This document shows positions 55,660 through 64,000 of a DNA stretch of 64,000 nt, one piece after another. Position 1 is the stretch's first letter, and every line of letters begins with the position of its first letter. Location: assembly GCA_041391925.1 (NCBI GenBank), contig JAWKNA010000003.1, positions 434,001 through 498,000 of the forward strand, read 5' to 3'. The position numbers and the translations under genes were made by a program. The stretch comes from JBPOFM01 sp041391925 (GTDB lineage: Bacteria; Bacteroidota; Bacteroidia; Flavobacteriales; Flavobacteriaceae). The notes under the pieces are model-generated. The model was given only the letters and a program-made list of their open reading frames with translations, was not told where the DNA came from and searched no databases.

Positions 55660-56709
55660 ATGGATAAGAATTCTAAAATTTATGTAGCTGGACATCGAGG
55701 ACTTGTTGGAAGTGCATTGTTGGAAAACCTGTCTGAAAAAGGATATAGCAACCTCATTACTCGTACACACAAAGAGTTGGATCTTACGAACAGCTATGAG
55801 GTTGCCAAATTTTTTGACTCTGAAAAACCCGAGTATGTTTTTTTGGCAGCTGCTAAAGTTGGAGGTATTGTTGCCAATAATGCCTATCGTGCCGACTTCA
55901 TCTATGAGAATTTAATGATTCAAAACAACGTCATTCACCAAAGCTATTTAAATGGCGTAAAAAAGCTTCTATTTTTGGGAAGCACCTGTATTTATCCCAA
56001 AAACGCACCGCAACCGATAAAAGAAGAATATTTACTCACAGATCCCTTGGAATATACCAATGAGCCATACGCTATTGCCAAAATAGCAGGGATAAAAACC
56101 TGTGAAAGCTACAATTTACAATATGGAACCAATTTCATTTCTGTCATGCCAACCAATCTGTACGGGCCAAACGATAATTTTGATTTAGAGAAATCGCATG
56201 TCCTTCCAGCGTTGATACGGAAAATCCATTTAGCAAAAATGCTCAACGAATCACAATTTGAAAAAGTATTGGAAAACACAAATCTCAGTACAATTGATGA
56301 AGCAAAAGCGTACTTATCAACATTTGGAGTCACTGAAAACACTGTGGAAATTTGGGGGACAGGAAATCCAAAACGCGAGTTTTTATGGTCAAAGGATATG
56401 GCTGACGCCTGCGTTTTTATTATGGAAAACAGAGATTTTAAAGACACTATTTCCAAAGGTCAAGATGAAATTAGGAACACCCATATCAATATTGGCACGG
56501 GGAAAGACATCTCAATACGAGAACTGGCATATAAAATAAAAGATCTTGTAGGTTTTAAAGGGGAATTGATTTTCAATACCAATAAACCAGATGGGACCAT
56601 GAGAAAACTAACAGATGTTTCAAAATTGAACAGTCTTGGTTGGAAACATTCCGTAGATTTGGACGAAGGACTGAAAACAATCTACAAATGGTATATCAAT
56701 GATAAATGA
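55660..56709 (+). CDS. fcl: GDP-L-fucose synthase
   Basis: 349 residues, longer than the about 310-320 typical. GHRGLVGSAL is the NADP site (11-20), with GSTCIYPKNAPQPIKEEYLL and EPYAIAKIAGIK (YxxxK). About 30 extra residues (roughly 195-230, NESQFEKVLENTNLSTIDEAKAYL region) lie before the WGTGNPKREFLW substrate motif. It makes GDP-L-fucose by epimerisation and reduction. It overlaps cysQ by 11 bp, tying fucose synthesis to the sulfate operon. Confidence 0.95.
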   Translation: MDKNSKIYVAGHRGLVGSALLENLSEKGYSNLITRTHKELDLTNSYEVAKFFDSEKPEYVFLAAAKVGGIVANNAYRADFIYENLMIQNNVIHQSYLNGVKKLLFLGSTCIYPKNAPQPIKEEYLLTDPLEYTNEPYAIAKIAGIKTCESYNLQYGTNFISVMPTNLYGPNDNFDLEKSHVLPALIRKIHLAKMLNESQFEKVLENTNLSTIDEAKAYLSTFGVTENTVEIWGTGNPKREFLWSKDMADACVFIMENRDFKDTISKGQDEIRNTHINIGTGKDISIRELAYKIKDLVGFKGELIFNTNKPDGTMRKLTDVSKLNSLGWKHSVDLDEGLKTIYKWYINDK

Positions 56710-57499
56710 AAATTTGAAAATAGCGATTCTAGCCTCTTTAGAAGCTGGCAATGCCATCATGAAAGTGTATGATGCACCCATTGAAGTAGAATTGAAGGAA
56801 GATAAATCGCCGCTTACCGAAGCTGACAGACAAGCAAACAGCATTATAAACTCACACCTTAGAACTACCGAAATACCGATTATTAGCGAAGAGAACAAAC
56901 AGACAGATTATTCCATAAGAAAAGAATGGGATACTTGTTGGATTGTGGATCCTGTGGATGGCACCAAAGAGTTCATAAAGCGCAATGGGGAATTTACTGT
57001 GAACATTGCATTGGTTATACATCAAAAACCACAGTTGGGAGTCATCTATGTACCCTATAGCAAGGAGCTTTATTTTGCTGATGTCCAAACAAAAACGGCA
57101 TTTAAGGCGAATCTAAAATCGCATAACACCACAATCGAAAAAATTTTGGATATCGCACAACCCCTTCAACACGAATCCTCTCACAAGAAAGTCATAAGAG
57201 TTGTTGCCAGCCGTTCTCACATGAATGCTGAAACACTTAATTTTATGGAGTCCTTAAATTTGGAGGGACATACAACAGAAACTGTGTCAAAAGGCAGTTC
57301 CCTAAAATTTTGTCTATTGGCAGAAGGGAAAGCGGATGTATATCCACGCCATGCACCCACGATGGAATGGGACACTGCAGCTGGACAGGCTATCTGTAAT
57401 GCTCTTGGCATAGAAGTAATATCTAAAGACACGGATAAACCGCTCCTATATAATAAAGAAAGCTTACTAAATCCTTGGTTTTTGGTATCCGCATTATGA
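56699..57499 (+). CDS. cysQ: 3'(2'),5'-bisphosphate nucleotidase
   Basis: 266 residues of the inositol-monophosphatase fold. It hydrolyses PAP to AMP after PAPS is used. Metal-site residues lie in ISEENKQ (Glu) and WIVDPVDGTKEFIKRNGEFTVNIAL (DPVDGTKEF), and the C-terminal WDTAAGQAICNALG (about 224-237). PAP is released by sulfotransferases as well as by PAPS reductase, so CysQ here fits either use. The stop overlaps the DUF2061 start by 4 bp. Confidence 0.95.
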   Translation: MINENLKIAILASLEAGNAIMKVYDAPIEVELKEDKSPLTEADRQANSIINSHLRTTEIPIISEENKQTDYSIRKEWDTCWIVDPVDGTKEFIKRNGEFTVNIALVIHQKPQLGVIYVPYSKELYFADVQTKTAFKANLKSHNTTIEKILDIAQPLQHESSHKKVIRVVASRSHMNAETLNFMESLNLEGHTTETVSKGSSLKFCLLAEGKADVYPRHAPTMEWDTAAGQAICNALGIEVISKDTDKPLLYNKESLLNPWFLVSAL

Positions 57500-57909
57500 A
57501 AGACAACTCACGAAAACGACATATTGCCAAAGCCCTTACTTGGAGATTGGTTGGCACCATTGATACGACCATTTTGTCTTGGATAATCTCAGGAAATCCT
57601 TTTACAGGACTTAAAATTGGAGTTGTTGAAGTGGTTACTAAAATGCTATTGTATTATTTTCATGAACGCATTTGGTTTAAAATCCGTTTTGAGAACAGCA
57701 ATCAACGGCATTTGTTAAAAACACTTACATGGCGTATCTTGGGCACGATGGACACTATGCTTTTGGCGTGGCTGATTACAGGTGACCCTATGACTGGCCT
57801 TAAAATCGGTTTGGCAGAAGTGGTGACTAAAATGGTTTTGTATTTTGTCCATGAAAAGGTGTGGTATAATATCGATTTTGGTTTAGAACAAACAAGAAAG
57901 GTACAGTGA
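57496..57909 (+). CDS. Tandem DUF2061 membrane protein
   Basis: 137 residues from the ATG at 57496, which overlaps the cysQ stop (ATGA). It consists of two copies of the DUF2061 domain. Copy 1 is at about 7-64 (RHIAKALTWRLVGTIDTTILSW...TGLKIGVVEVVTKMLLYY FHERIW). Copy 2 is at about 73-131 (RHLLKTLTWRILGTMDTMLLAW...TGLKIGLAEVVTKMVLYF VHEKVW). Each has two hydrophobic helices, so four in all. The family is often found beside sulfate-activation genes; function is unknown. It ends 1 bp into cysC. Confidence 0.88.
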   Translation: MKDNSRKRHIAKALTWRLVGTIDTTILSWIISGNPFTGLKIGVVEVVTKMLLYYFHERIWFKIRFENSNQRHLLKTLTWRILGTMDTMLLAWLITGDPMTGLKIGLAEVVTKMVLYFVHEKVWYNIDFGLEQTRKVQ

Positions 57910-58511
57910 TGAAAGAGCATATCATATCCCATTCCTATCAGGTTTCTGTTAAGGACAGAAGAAGAGCCAACAAGCACAACTCGTTTTTGTTGTGGTTTAC
58001 CGGGTTATCTGGTTCGGGAAAGTCCACCATTGCTAACAAAGTAGAGGAAGCACTTTTTAAAAAAGGCATTAAAACCTATTCGCTTGATGGAGACAATATC
58101 AGAAAAGGGTTAAATAGCGATTTGACCTTTGCTCCAGAAGACAGAACCGAAAACATAAGACGAATAGCAGAAACAGCAAACTTAATGATTGATGCAGGAT
58201 TGGTTGTATTGGCAGCCTTTGTGTCGCCTTACAAAAAAGATCGCGAGAACATCAAAACTATCGTCAAAGATGTTAATTTTGTTGAAGTTTATGTGAACAC
58301 CAGTGTTGAGGAGTGTGAGCGTCGTGATGTAAAAGGGCTTTATAAAAAAGCCAGAGCAGGAGAAATAAAAAACATGACAGGTATTTCATCTCCTTATGAA
58401 GCCCCTTTAAATCCTGATATTGAAATTCAAACAGAATACGAATCGGTAGATGAAGCTGTAAATAGAATAATGGATTATATAACACCCAAATTAGAATTGA
58501 AGAATGAGTAA
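57909..58511 (+). CDS. cysC: Adenylylsulfate kinase
   Basis: 200 residues from the ATG at 57909 (TGATG overlap with the DUF2061 stop). It phosphorylates APS to PAPS. P-loop GLSGSGKST is at 32-40; SLDGDNIRKGLNSDLTFAPEDRTENIRRIAE and FVSPYKKDRE are typical. It is a stand-alone enzyme, not fused to CysN. It overlaps cysD by 8 bp. Confidence 0.97.
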   Translation: MKEHIISHSYQVSVKDRRRANKHNSFLLWFTGLSGSGKSTIANKVEEALFKKGIKTYSLDGDNIRKGLNSDLTFAPEDRTENIRRIAETANLMIDAGLVVLAAFVSPYKKDRENIKTIVKDVNFVEVYVNTSVEECERRDVKGLYKKARAGEIKNMTGISSPYEAPLNPDIEIQTEYESVDEAVNRIMDYITPKLELKNE

Positions 58512-59409
58512 ATATTTTCTTAATTATTTAGATGAGTTAGAAAGTGAGGCAATTTTTGTGTTGCGTGAGGTTTGGGCTCAGTTCCAAAATCCTGTGATTT
58601 TATTTTCTGGAGGAAAAGATTCAATTGTTGTTACTCATTTGGCAAGAAAAGCGTTTTACCCCGCCAAAATTCCATTTGCATTGATGCATGTGGACACGGG
58701 TCATAATTTTCCCGAAACGATCAAATTTAGGGATGATTTGATAAAAGAGCTGGGTCTGAATCTTATCGTAGGTTCCGTTCAAGAATCCATAGACGAAGGT
58801 CGTGTTGCAGAGGAAAAAGGAAAAAGTGCCACAAGAAACGCATTGCAAACCACCACACTTTTGGATGCCATTGAAAGGAACAGGATTGACTGTGCCATTG
58901 GCGGCGGAAGACGTGACGAAGAAAAAGCAAGGGCGAAGGAACGTTTCTTTTCCCATAGGGACGATTTTGGACAATGGGACCCCAAAAACCAACGCCCGGA
59001 ACTTTGGAATATCTTTAATGGGAAACATTTTGAAGGCGAGCATTTCCGTGCCTTCCCTATCAGCAATTGGACCGAAATGGATGTTTGGAATTATATCAAA
59101 CGAGAAAACATTGCCATTCCTTCATTGTATTTTGCACATCAACGTGAAGTGGTTTGGCGGCAAGATTCTTGGATTCCGAATTCCGAATTCTTAAAGTTGG
59201 AAGACCACGAACAGGTGGTTTCAAAAAAAATACGTTTCAGAACACTTGGTGACATCACAATTACAGGGGGAATAGAATCGGATGCCGATACACTTGAAAA
59301 AATTGTGGATGAGGTTTCTGGAATGCGCCAAACAGAACGCGGCAATAGAAGTGATGATAAACGATCGGAATCCGCAATGGAAGATAGAAAGCGTCAAGGC
59401 TATTTTTAA
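58504..59409 (+). CDS. cysD: Sulfate adenylyltransferase subunit 2
   Basis: 301 residues, PAPS-reductase-like ATP-pyrophosphatase fold. ILFSGGKDSIVVTHLA carries the PP-loop, with HVDTGHNFPETIKFRDDL, IGGGRRDEEKARAKERFFS and FPISNWTEMDVW. CysD makes APS from ATP and sulfate, driven by the CysN GTPase. cysN normally follows at once, but here two acylation genes (3.1 kb) separate them. Confidence 0.97.
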   Translation: MSKYFLNYLDELESEAIFVLREVWAQFQNPVILFSGGKDSIVVTHLARKAFYPAKIPFALMHVDTGHNFPETIKFRDDLIKELGLNLIVGSVQESIDEGRVAEEKGKSATRNALQTTTLLDAIERNRIDCAIGGGRRDEEKARAKERFFSHRDDFGQWDPKNQRPELWNIFNGKHFEGEHFRAFPISNWTEMDVWNYIKRENIAIPSLYFAHQREVVWRQDSWIPNSEFLKLEDHEQVVSKKIRFRTLGDITITGGIESDADTLEKIVDEVSGMRQTERGNRSDDKRSESAMEDRKRQGYF

Positions 59410-59433
59410 AACAATCTTTAATAAATATTTCAA

Positions 59434-60882
59434 TTGTTATTCAATTCATTAGATTTTGGAATTTTCTTTCCTATTGTTTTTATTCTTTATTGGATTGTTG
59501 CTAAAAATCTGACATTACGTAATTTTTTGATACTTGTATCAAGCTATGTATTTTATGGCTGGTGGGATTGGCGTTTTTTATTCTTGATTGCCATCAGCTC
59601 TTTGGTAGATTTTTATATTGGCAAAAAGCTCTATGTGACTGAACAAAAAAACAAAAGAAAACAATTACTTTTTGTCAGTCTTTTCGTGAATTTGGGATTG
59701 TTGTTCTATTTTAAATACACCAATTTTTTCATCGAAACTTTTGTGGACTCATTCAGGTTGTTTGGAAGTAAACTCCAAGTTTCCACCCTAAATATTATAC
59801 TTCCAGTAGGCATAAGTTTTTATACCTTTCAGACATTGAGCTATACCATCGACATCTATCGCAAACAGTTGGAACCCACAAAAGATACTCTTTCTTTTTT
59901 CTCATTTGTTGCATTTTTCCCACAGTTGGTGGCTGGGCCAATTGAAAGGGCATCACATCTATTGCCACAATTTTATAGAACCTATAAATTTGACTATAAT
60001 CAGGTTAAATCGGGTTTATTGCTAATGGCCTTTGGTCTGTTCAAGAAAATGGTCATTGCAGACAGGGCAGCTATATTAGTCAACCAGGTCTATAACAGCC
60101 CGACAGATTATTATGGCTACGAGACCATTATCGCCACAGTATTGTTTGCGTTTCAAATCTATTGTGATTTTTCGGGATATTCTGACATTGCTATTGGGGC
60201 AGCAAGAACCTTGGGCTTTGATTTGATGAAAAACTTTGACAGCCCATATTTTTCCAAGTCCATTACCGAATTTTGGAGGCGCTGGCACATTTCGCTCTCT
60301 ACTTGGTTTCGCGATTATGTTTATATTCCACTAGGCGGAAGCAGAAACGGAAAATACAAAACATATGCCAATTTGTTCATCGTGTTTTTGGTAAGTGGGC
60401 TTTGGCATGGAGCGGCAATAACGTTTGTGGTTTGGGGGGCTATCCACGGGATATTTATAGTAATTGAAAAGGCATTGTCGGGTGTTCGGAAAAAAATTTT
60501 CCCCTCAAAAAAGCATATCCTGAACTATATATTGGCATTGCCATTTACATTTTTCATTGTATGTGTTGCCTGGGTGTTCTTTAGGGCTAATTCGTTTTCA
60601 GACGCCTTACTGGTTCTGAAAAACTCACTTTATGTTGTTAAGCACGAAGATTTTTTATATCAACTCGGATTGAATCACAGGGAGATAAAGGTATTGATTA
60701 TATCCATACTATTACTTTTAATTAAAGACGCTGTGGACAGAAAAGATATTTGGACAGAAAAGATATTGAAATTCAACATTATTTTCAGATGGTTAATATA
60801 TTTGGCTTTAATCATGACGATATTAATTTATGGTATTTATGGAGGTGATGAAAAATCCGAATTTATTTATTTTCAATTCTAA
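59434..60882 (+). CDS. MBOAT family O-acyltransferase (AlgI/DltB-like)
   Basis: 482 residues from a TTG start; MLFNSLDFGIFFPIVFILYW is the usual N-terminus of the family, so TTG 59434 is credible. About ten membrane helices surround the signature region FWRRWHISLSTWFRDYVYIPLGGSR and the catalytic His325 in SGLWHGAA, with His338 in WGAIHG. Such proteins move acyl groups across the inner membrane to a periplasmic partner that modifies a polymer. It lies 24 bp after cysD and 9 bp before an SGNH-like gene. Confidence 0.93.
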   Translation: MLFNSLDFGIFFPIVFILYWIVAKNLTLRNFLILVSSYVFYGWWDWRFLFLIAISSLVDFYIGKKLYVTEQKNKRKQLLFVSLFVNLGLLFYFKYTNFFIETFVDSFRLFGSKLQVSTLNIILPVGISFYTFQTLSYTIDIYRKQLEPTKDTLSFFSFVAFFPQLVAGPIERASHLLPQFYRTYKFDYNQVKSGLLLMAFGLFKKMVIADRAAILVNQVYNSPTDYYGYETIIATVLFAFQIYCDFSGYSDIAIGAARTLGFDLMKNFDSPYFSKSITEFWRRWHISLSTWFRDYVYIPLGGSRNGKYKTYANLFIVFLVSGLWHGAAITFVVWGAIHGIFIVIEKALSGVRKKIFPSKKHILNYILALPFTFFIVCVAWVFFRANSFSDALLVLKNSLYVVKHEDFLYQLGLNHREIKVLIISILLLLIKDAVDRKDIWTEKILKFNIIFRWLIYLALIMTILIYGIYGGDEKSEFIYFQF

Positions 60883-60891
60883 ATCAAAAAG

Positions 60892-62574
60892 ATGAAATTA
60901 GTCGTATTTTATGTTAAGTCATTGATTATGTTACTTCTTGTAATCCTTACCTGCTATGGAATCTTACGATTAAATCCTCAATACAAAACCAGCTATCTTG
61001 CCGCAATAAGTAAAAAATACAAAAAATTAGAAAGTGTCAAATCAAATAAAATTGTCATCATAGGAGGAAGTAATGGGGCTTTTGGAATTGACAGTGATTT
61101 AATGGAGAATGAGCTTCAGATGCCCGTGGTTAACATGGCATTGCATGGAGATATTGGTATAAAATACAATTTGGATTTCGTTAAAAACAATCTTAAAAAA
61201 GGAGATATATTAATACTCACGCCTGAATTTAATACCCTGACTAGAGAACGATGGTATGGCTTAAAAGGCGATATTATTCCAACGGTCATCACGTATACCC
61301 CATCTAAACTTTATATTTTTTTATCTGACTATAAATTCTTTTCTACCGCCATAAATGGCATAATGAGGTCTGTAAAAGCAACATGGCTAGAATCACCTTT
61401 CCCAAAAACAGCCGATCGATATACCGTCTATGATAGCAGAGCTTTTGAATCAGACAACATCAAGGATGAGTTTTTAAATGATATTTATAAAAAAGACTTT
61501 GTTAAAGAGCCTGTCAAGTTTAAAAAGGAATCATTGGCACTTGACCAACTTAAGGCTTACGAAGACTATTTCAAAGAAAAAGGCGTAAAATTATATATAA
61601 ATCCACCTGCTGCCTTAATCGATAAATTCGTTGTAAATGATGTTGAAAAATTTATGGATTCTTTAAGCACTTATACCAACATTCCTTTGTTGGGGAACGG
61701 AAAATCCTATTTATATGAGAAAGTCAATTTTCTCAATACTGAATATCATTTAAACAATAAAGGAAGAAAAACAAGAACACAACAACTCATCAAAGACATC
61801 AAAAAGAACAATCTCATACCCTCCTCCCCAGAGAAATCAATGACGGCAATAATATTAGCAAAAGACAATAGCATTAAACTGCCATTGCAATTGTTGGACA
61901 ACTACTCAGAGTTTAAGATGGAGTATGATTACTTACCTGATTTTGTGATTGCGGAATATATAAAAGCCAAAACAATTCACTACACTAGGACAAAAATTGA
62001 GGGAGAAAAATATCGAGATTACCTTATACAAATAAAAGTAAATGCTGATGAAGAGATAGTTAATGACCTTGAATTCAAAGGGCTTGGGAATTATAAATTT
62101 GATAATAAAACAAAGACTCCAGAAGGAGATTATATTTTAAGCAAAAAACTAAGCAACCTTAATATTCACGCCAAGGGATTTACCTTTTTGGGTGTTACTA
62201 GTACAAAGACAGACAATTTTATGGGGAAAAATCTTAAAATTGAAGAAATGCGTTTATGGGATGAAAGCTATAATTATAGTACTTTTGGAAATATTATTTT
62301 TGCAGATGATTTTTTGGTTGCCGCAAAAACTAATCAAATCATTTTTTCTGTTGAAGGACAAAACCAATCCATAGCATTGAACAGAATTACAACTATCGAT
62401 TCTGACCAAAAAATAATTGGGAAAGGAAGAAAATATAAATTAGACATTAGCAATAACAAAATAGAATTGTTAGATTTTTATACTGGAGAGAAAGTTTTAG
62501 ACAAAAATAAGGAAACAAATTTTGTTTTAAAATTCCATAGCACTAAAGAGGATTTAATAAATATTTCTTATTGA
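60892..62574 (+). CDS. SGNH-like protein with novel C-terminal domain, MBOAT partner
   Basis: 560 residues. A membrane segment (about 8-26) is followed by an SGNH-type hydrolase/transferase domain. Block I is IVIIGGSNGAFGID with Ser60, VVNMALHGDIG is at about 80-90, GDILILTPEF follows, and the last block is NTEYHLNNKGRKTRT with His286. Asn282 sits where related proteins often have Asp. Residues about 310-560 form a beta-rich-looking domain that I do not recognise. By analogy with AlgJ/AlgX-type partners it could put acyl groups on a glycan in the periplasm. That role is inference. Confidence 0.65.
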   Translation: MKLVVFYVKSLIMLLLVILTCYGILRLNPQYKTSYLAAISKKYKKLESVKSNKIVIIGGSNGAFGIDSDLMENELQMPVVNMALHGDIGIKYNLDFVKNNLKKGDILILTPEFNTLTRERWYGLKGDIIPTVITYTPSKLYIFLSDYKFFSTAINGIMRSVKATWLESPFPKTADRYTVYDSRAFESDNIKDEFLNDIYKKDFVKEPVKFKKESLALDQLKAYEDYFKEKGVKLYINPPAALIDKFVVNDVEKFMDSLSTYTNIPLLGNGKSYLYEKVNFLNTEYHLNNKGRKTRTQQLIKDIKKNNLIPSSPEKSMTAIILAKDNSIKLPLQLLDNYSEFKMEYDYLPDFVIAEYIKAKTIHYTRTKIEGEKYRDYLIQIKVNADEEIVNDLEFKGLGNYKFDNKTKTPEGDYILSKKLSNLNIHAKGFTFLGVTSTKTDNFMGKNLKIEEMRLWDESYNYSTFGNIIFADDFLVAAKTNQIIFSVEGQNQSIALNRITTIDSDQKIIGKGRKYKLDISNNKIELLDFYTGEKVLDKNKETNFVLKFHSTKEDLINISY

Positions 62575-62576
62575 AC

Positions 62577-63833
62577 ATGATACTAGACAACAATCAATTA
62601 CTGCGTTTCACAACAGCAGGCAGCGTAGATGACGGGAAAAGTACCTTAATTGGTCGCTTGCTTTACGACTCAAAATCCATTTTTGAAGATCAGTTGGCAG
62701 CCATAGAAAGCACAAGCAAGAAAAAAGGACATGAAGGTGTTGATTTGGCATTGTTCACTGATGGTTTGCGCGACGAACGAGAGCAAGGCATTACAATAGA
62801 TGTTGCCTATAGGTATTTCACAACACCTAAACGTAAATTCATTATTGCAGACACACCTGGTCATATCCAATACACTAGAAACATGGTTACAGGAGCTTCA
62901 ACCGCAAATGCCGCCATCATCTTAGTGGATGCACGTCACGGTGTCATAGAGCAAACCAAAAGACATTCGTTTATCGCTTCATTGTTACAAATACCCCACG
63001 TGATTGTATGTGTCAATAAAATGGATTTGGTAGATTATTCAGAAGAAGCTTACAACAATGTCATCAATCAATTTGAAGAGTTTTCATCCAAATTATTGGT
63101 AAGGGATATTCGCTTTATTCCCATCAGTGCGCTAGATGGAGACAATGTTGTTCATCGTTCAGAAAACATGGAATGGTATCAAGGAGCGCCTTTACTCCAC
63201 ACTTTGGAGACCATGCATATTAGTAGCGATATCAATAAGGTAGATGCTCGTTTTCCAGTACAGACTGTATTAAGGCCTCAAAACGATTCACATAGAGATT
63301 ATCGGGGTTATGCAGGCAGATTGGCGAGTGGCGTTTTAAGGGTTGGAGATGAAATAACTGTGATGCCATCGGGTTTTACATCTCAAATAAAAAGCATCGA
63401 CACTTTTGACCAAACACTTGAAGAGGCGTTTGCTCCCATGTCCGTTTCAATAACTCTTGAAGACGATATAGACATAAGCAGGGGCGATATGATAGTCCGC
63501 TCAAAAAACAAACCAGAGCCCTCGCAGGATATTGAGGTTATGTTGTGTTGGCTGCATAACTCCAGCGCAAAACCAAATGCCAAATATACCATACGCCACA
63601 CCTCAAATGAACAAAAAGCAATGATTAAGGAAGTGGTTTATAAATTCGATATCAACTCATTAGACCGTAAGGATGACGATAAAGAATTAAACATGAATGA
63701 TATATCAAAGGTAAGGATACGAACTACTAAACCTTTAATGATAGATTCCTACAGAGAAAATAGAACCACCGGGAGTATTATTCTTATTGATGATGCCACC
63801 AATGAAACAGTGGCAGCAGGGATGATTGTATAA
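62577..63833 (+). CDS. cysN: Sulfate adenylyltransferase subunit 1 (GTPase)
   Basis: 418 residues from the ATG at 62577, 2 bp after the previous stop; an in-frame TTG at 62571 lies before it. EF-Tu-like GTPase motifs are GSVDDGKST (G1), DTPGH (G3) and NKMD (G4), then two beta-barrel domains (DARFPVQTVLRP, GYAGRLASGVLRVGDEI). There is no C-terminal CysC domain; the kinase is separate. It powers APS synthesis with CysD, from which it is separated by the acylation pair. Confidence 0.96.
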   Translation: MILDNNQLLRFTTAGSVDDGKSTLIGRLLYDSKSIFEDQLAAIESTSKKKGHEGVDLALFTDGLRDEREQGITIDVAYRYFTTPKRKFIIADTPGHIQYTRNMVTGASTANAAIILVDARHGVIEQTKRHSFIASLLQIPHVIVCVNKMDLVDYSEEAYNNVINQFEEFSSKLLVRDIRFIPISALDGDNVVHRSENMEWYQGAPLLHTLETMHISSDINKVDARFPVQTVLRPQNDSHRDYRGYAGRLASGVLRVGDEITVMPSGFTSQIKSIDTFDQTLEEAFAPMSVSITLEDDIDISRGDMIVRSKNKPEPSQDIEVMLCWLHNSSAKPNAKYTIRHTSNEQKAMIKEVVYKFDINSLDRKDDDKELNMNDISKVRIRTTKPLMIDSYRENRTTGSIILIDDATNETVAAGMIV

Positions 63834-63849
63834 CCTAAAAAAACTAAAC

Positions 63850-64000
63850 ATGAATTTTAAACTCAAATTTTCTGTCCTTGTGGCTTGTTTTGCATTAAGT
63901 TCTTGTCTTGAACATAATGAAGCAACTGAATCAAATGAGGTCAAAGAATCAAAAAAGGATTCTAACAGATTAACATTTGAAATAGACCTTGAAACTTCAA
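63850..64000 (+). CDS. N-terminal part of a lipoprotein (truncated by window end)
   Basis: The first 50 codons are seen. A lipoprotein signal MNFKLKFSVLVACFALSSC ends at Cys19, followed by an acidic Glu/Asn/Ser-rich linker. The frame runs off the window. The start is 16 bp after cysN, so it may belong to the same transcript. No family can be assigned. Confidence 0.65.
   Translation, partial: MNFKLKFSVLVACFALSSCLEHNEATESNEVKESKKDSNRLTFEIDLETS

Noticed and set aside
56314..56322. TTATCAACA, a near DnaA box in fcl
   Set aside because: It has one mismatch, is isolated and coding; it shows that the similar near-match at 20783 is weak evidence alone.

Overview
The window is AT-rich, compact chromosomal DNA from a member of the Bacteroidota, most likely the family Flavobacteriaceae. 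The evidence is Bacteroidota-type families (an OMP_b-brl_3 TonB-type receptor, DUF4175, DUF4837, DUF6909, a GlnRS-YqeY fusion, a GYKDK-type YbeY). Upstream of many genes there is also a TAnnTTTG -7 element with no clear Shine-Dalgarno sequence. I see no insertion sequence, prophage, CRISPR array or rRNA. There is one tRNA (Cys), with a decayed partial copy beside it.

Layout. 1-20.5 kb holds mixed-strand housekeeping and envelope genes: a cut TolB-like propeller protein, an outer-membrane receptor, lepA, glgA-glgC, a CPA1 antiporter, a DUF202 protein, a metallo-hydrolase, a subtilisin-like lipoprotein, an M1 peptidase, rnpA, a DUF4349 lipoprotein, a C-terminal processing protease, an OmpA-like protein, and a leftward operon rpiB - CDF transporter - GNAT. 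From 20,475 to 21,122 there is a 648-bp, very AT-rich gap between divergent rpiB and rnr with a perfect DnaA box. This is my best candidate for a replication origin.

21-50 kb carries mostly rightward core genes: rnr, a YbjQ-like protein, a LysE transporter, tRNA-Cys, folB, glnS, an SPFH protein, gltX, a giant DUF4175 protein overlapping ybeY, mnmG, a methyltransferase, an OmpH/Skp-like lipoprotein, holB, pgk, an MltD-like transglycosylase, tatA, an M23 peptidase, a GH3-like enzyme and a DUF6909 protein. Two perfect 16-bp palindromes identical to the ParB-binding parS core flank mnmG, at 36,870 and 38,787. Together with the DnaA boxes they suggest that the window is origin-proximal.

50.1-64 kb is the left part of a surface-polysaccharide locus. 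It has a Wzz-like chain-length protein, rmlBACD (dTDP-L-rhamnose), gmd-fcl (GDP-L-fucose), then a sulfate-activation operon cysQ - tandem DUF2061 - cysC - cysD - MBOAT acyltransferase - SGNH-like protein - cysN. An O-acylation pair thus sits inside the normally contiguous cysDN pair, and no sulfite or PAPS reductase is seen here. I infer that the PAPS and acyl groups decorate the rhamnose/fucose polymer whose glycosyltransferases should lie further right. The window ends in the first 50 codons of a lipoprotein.
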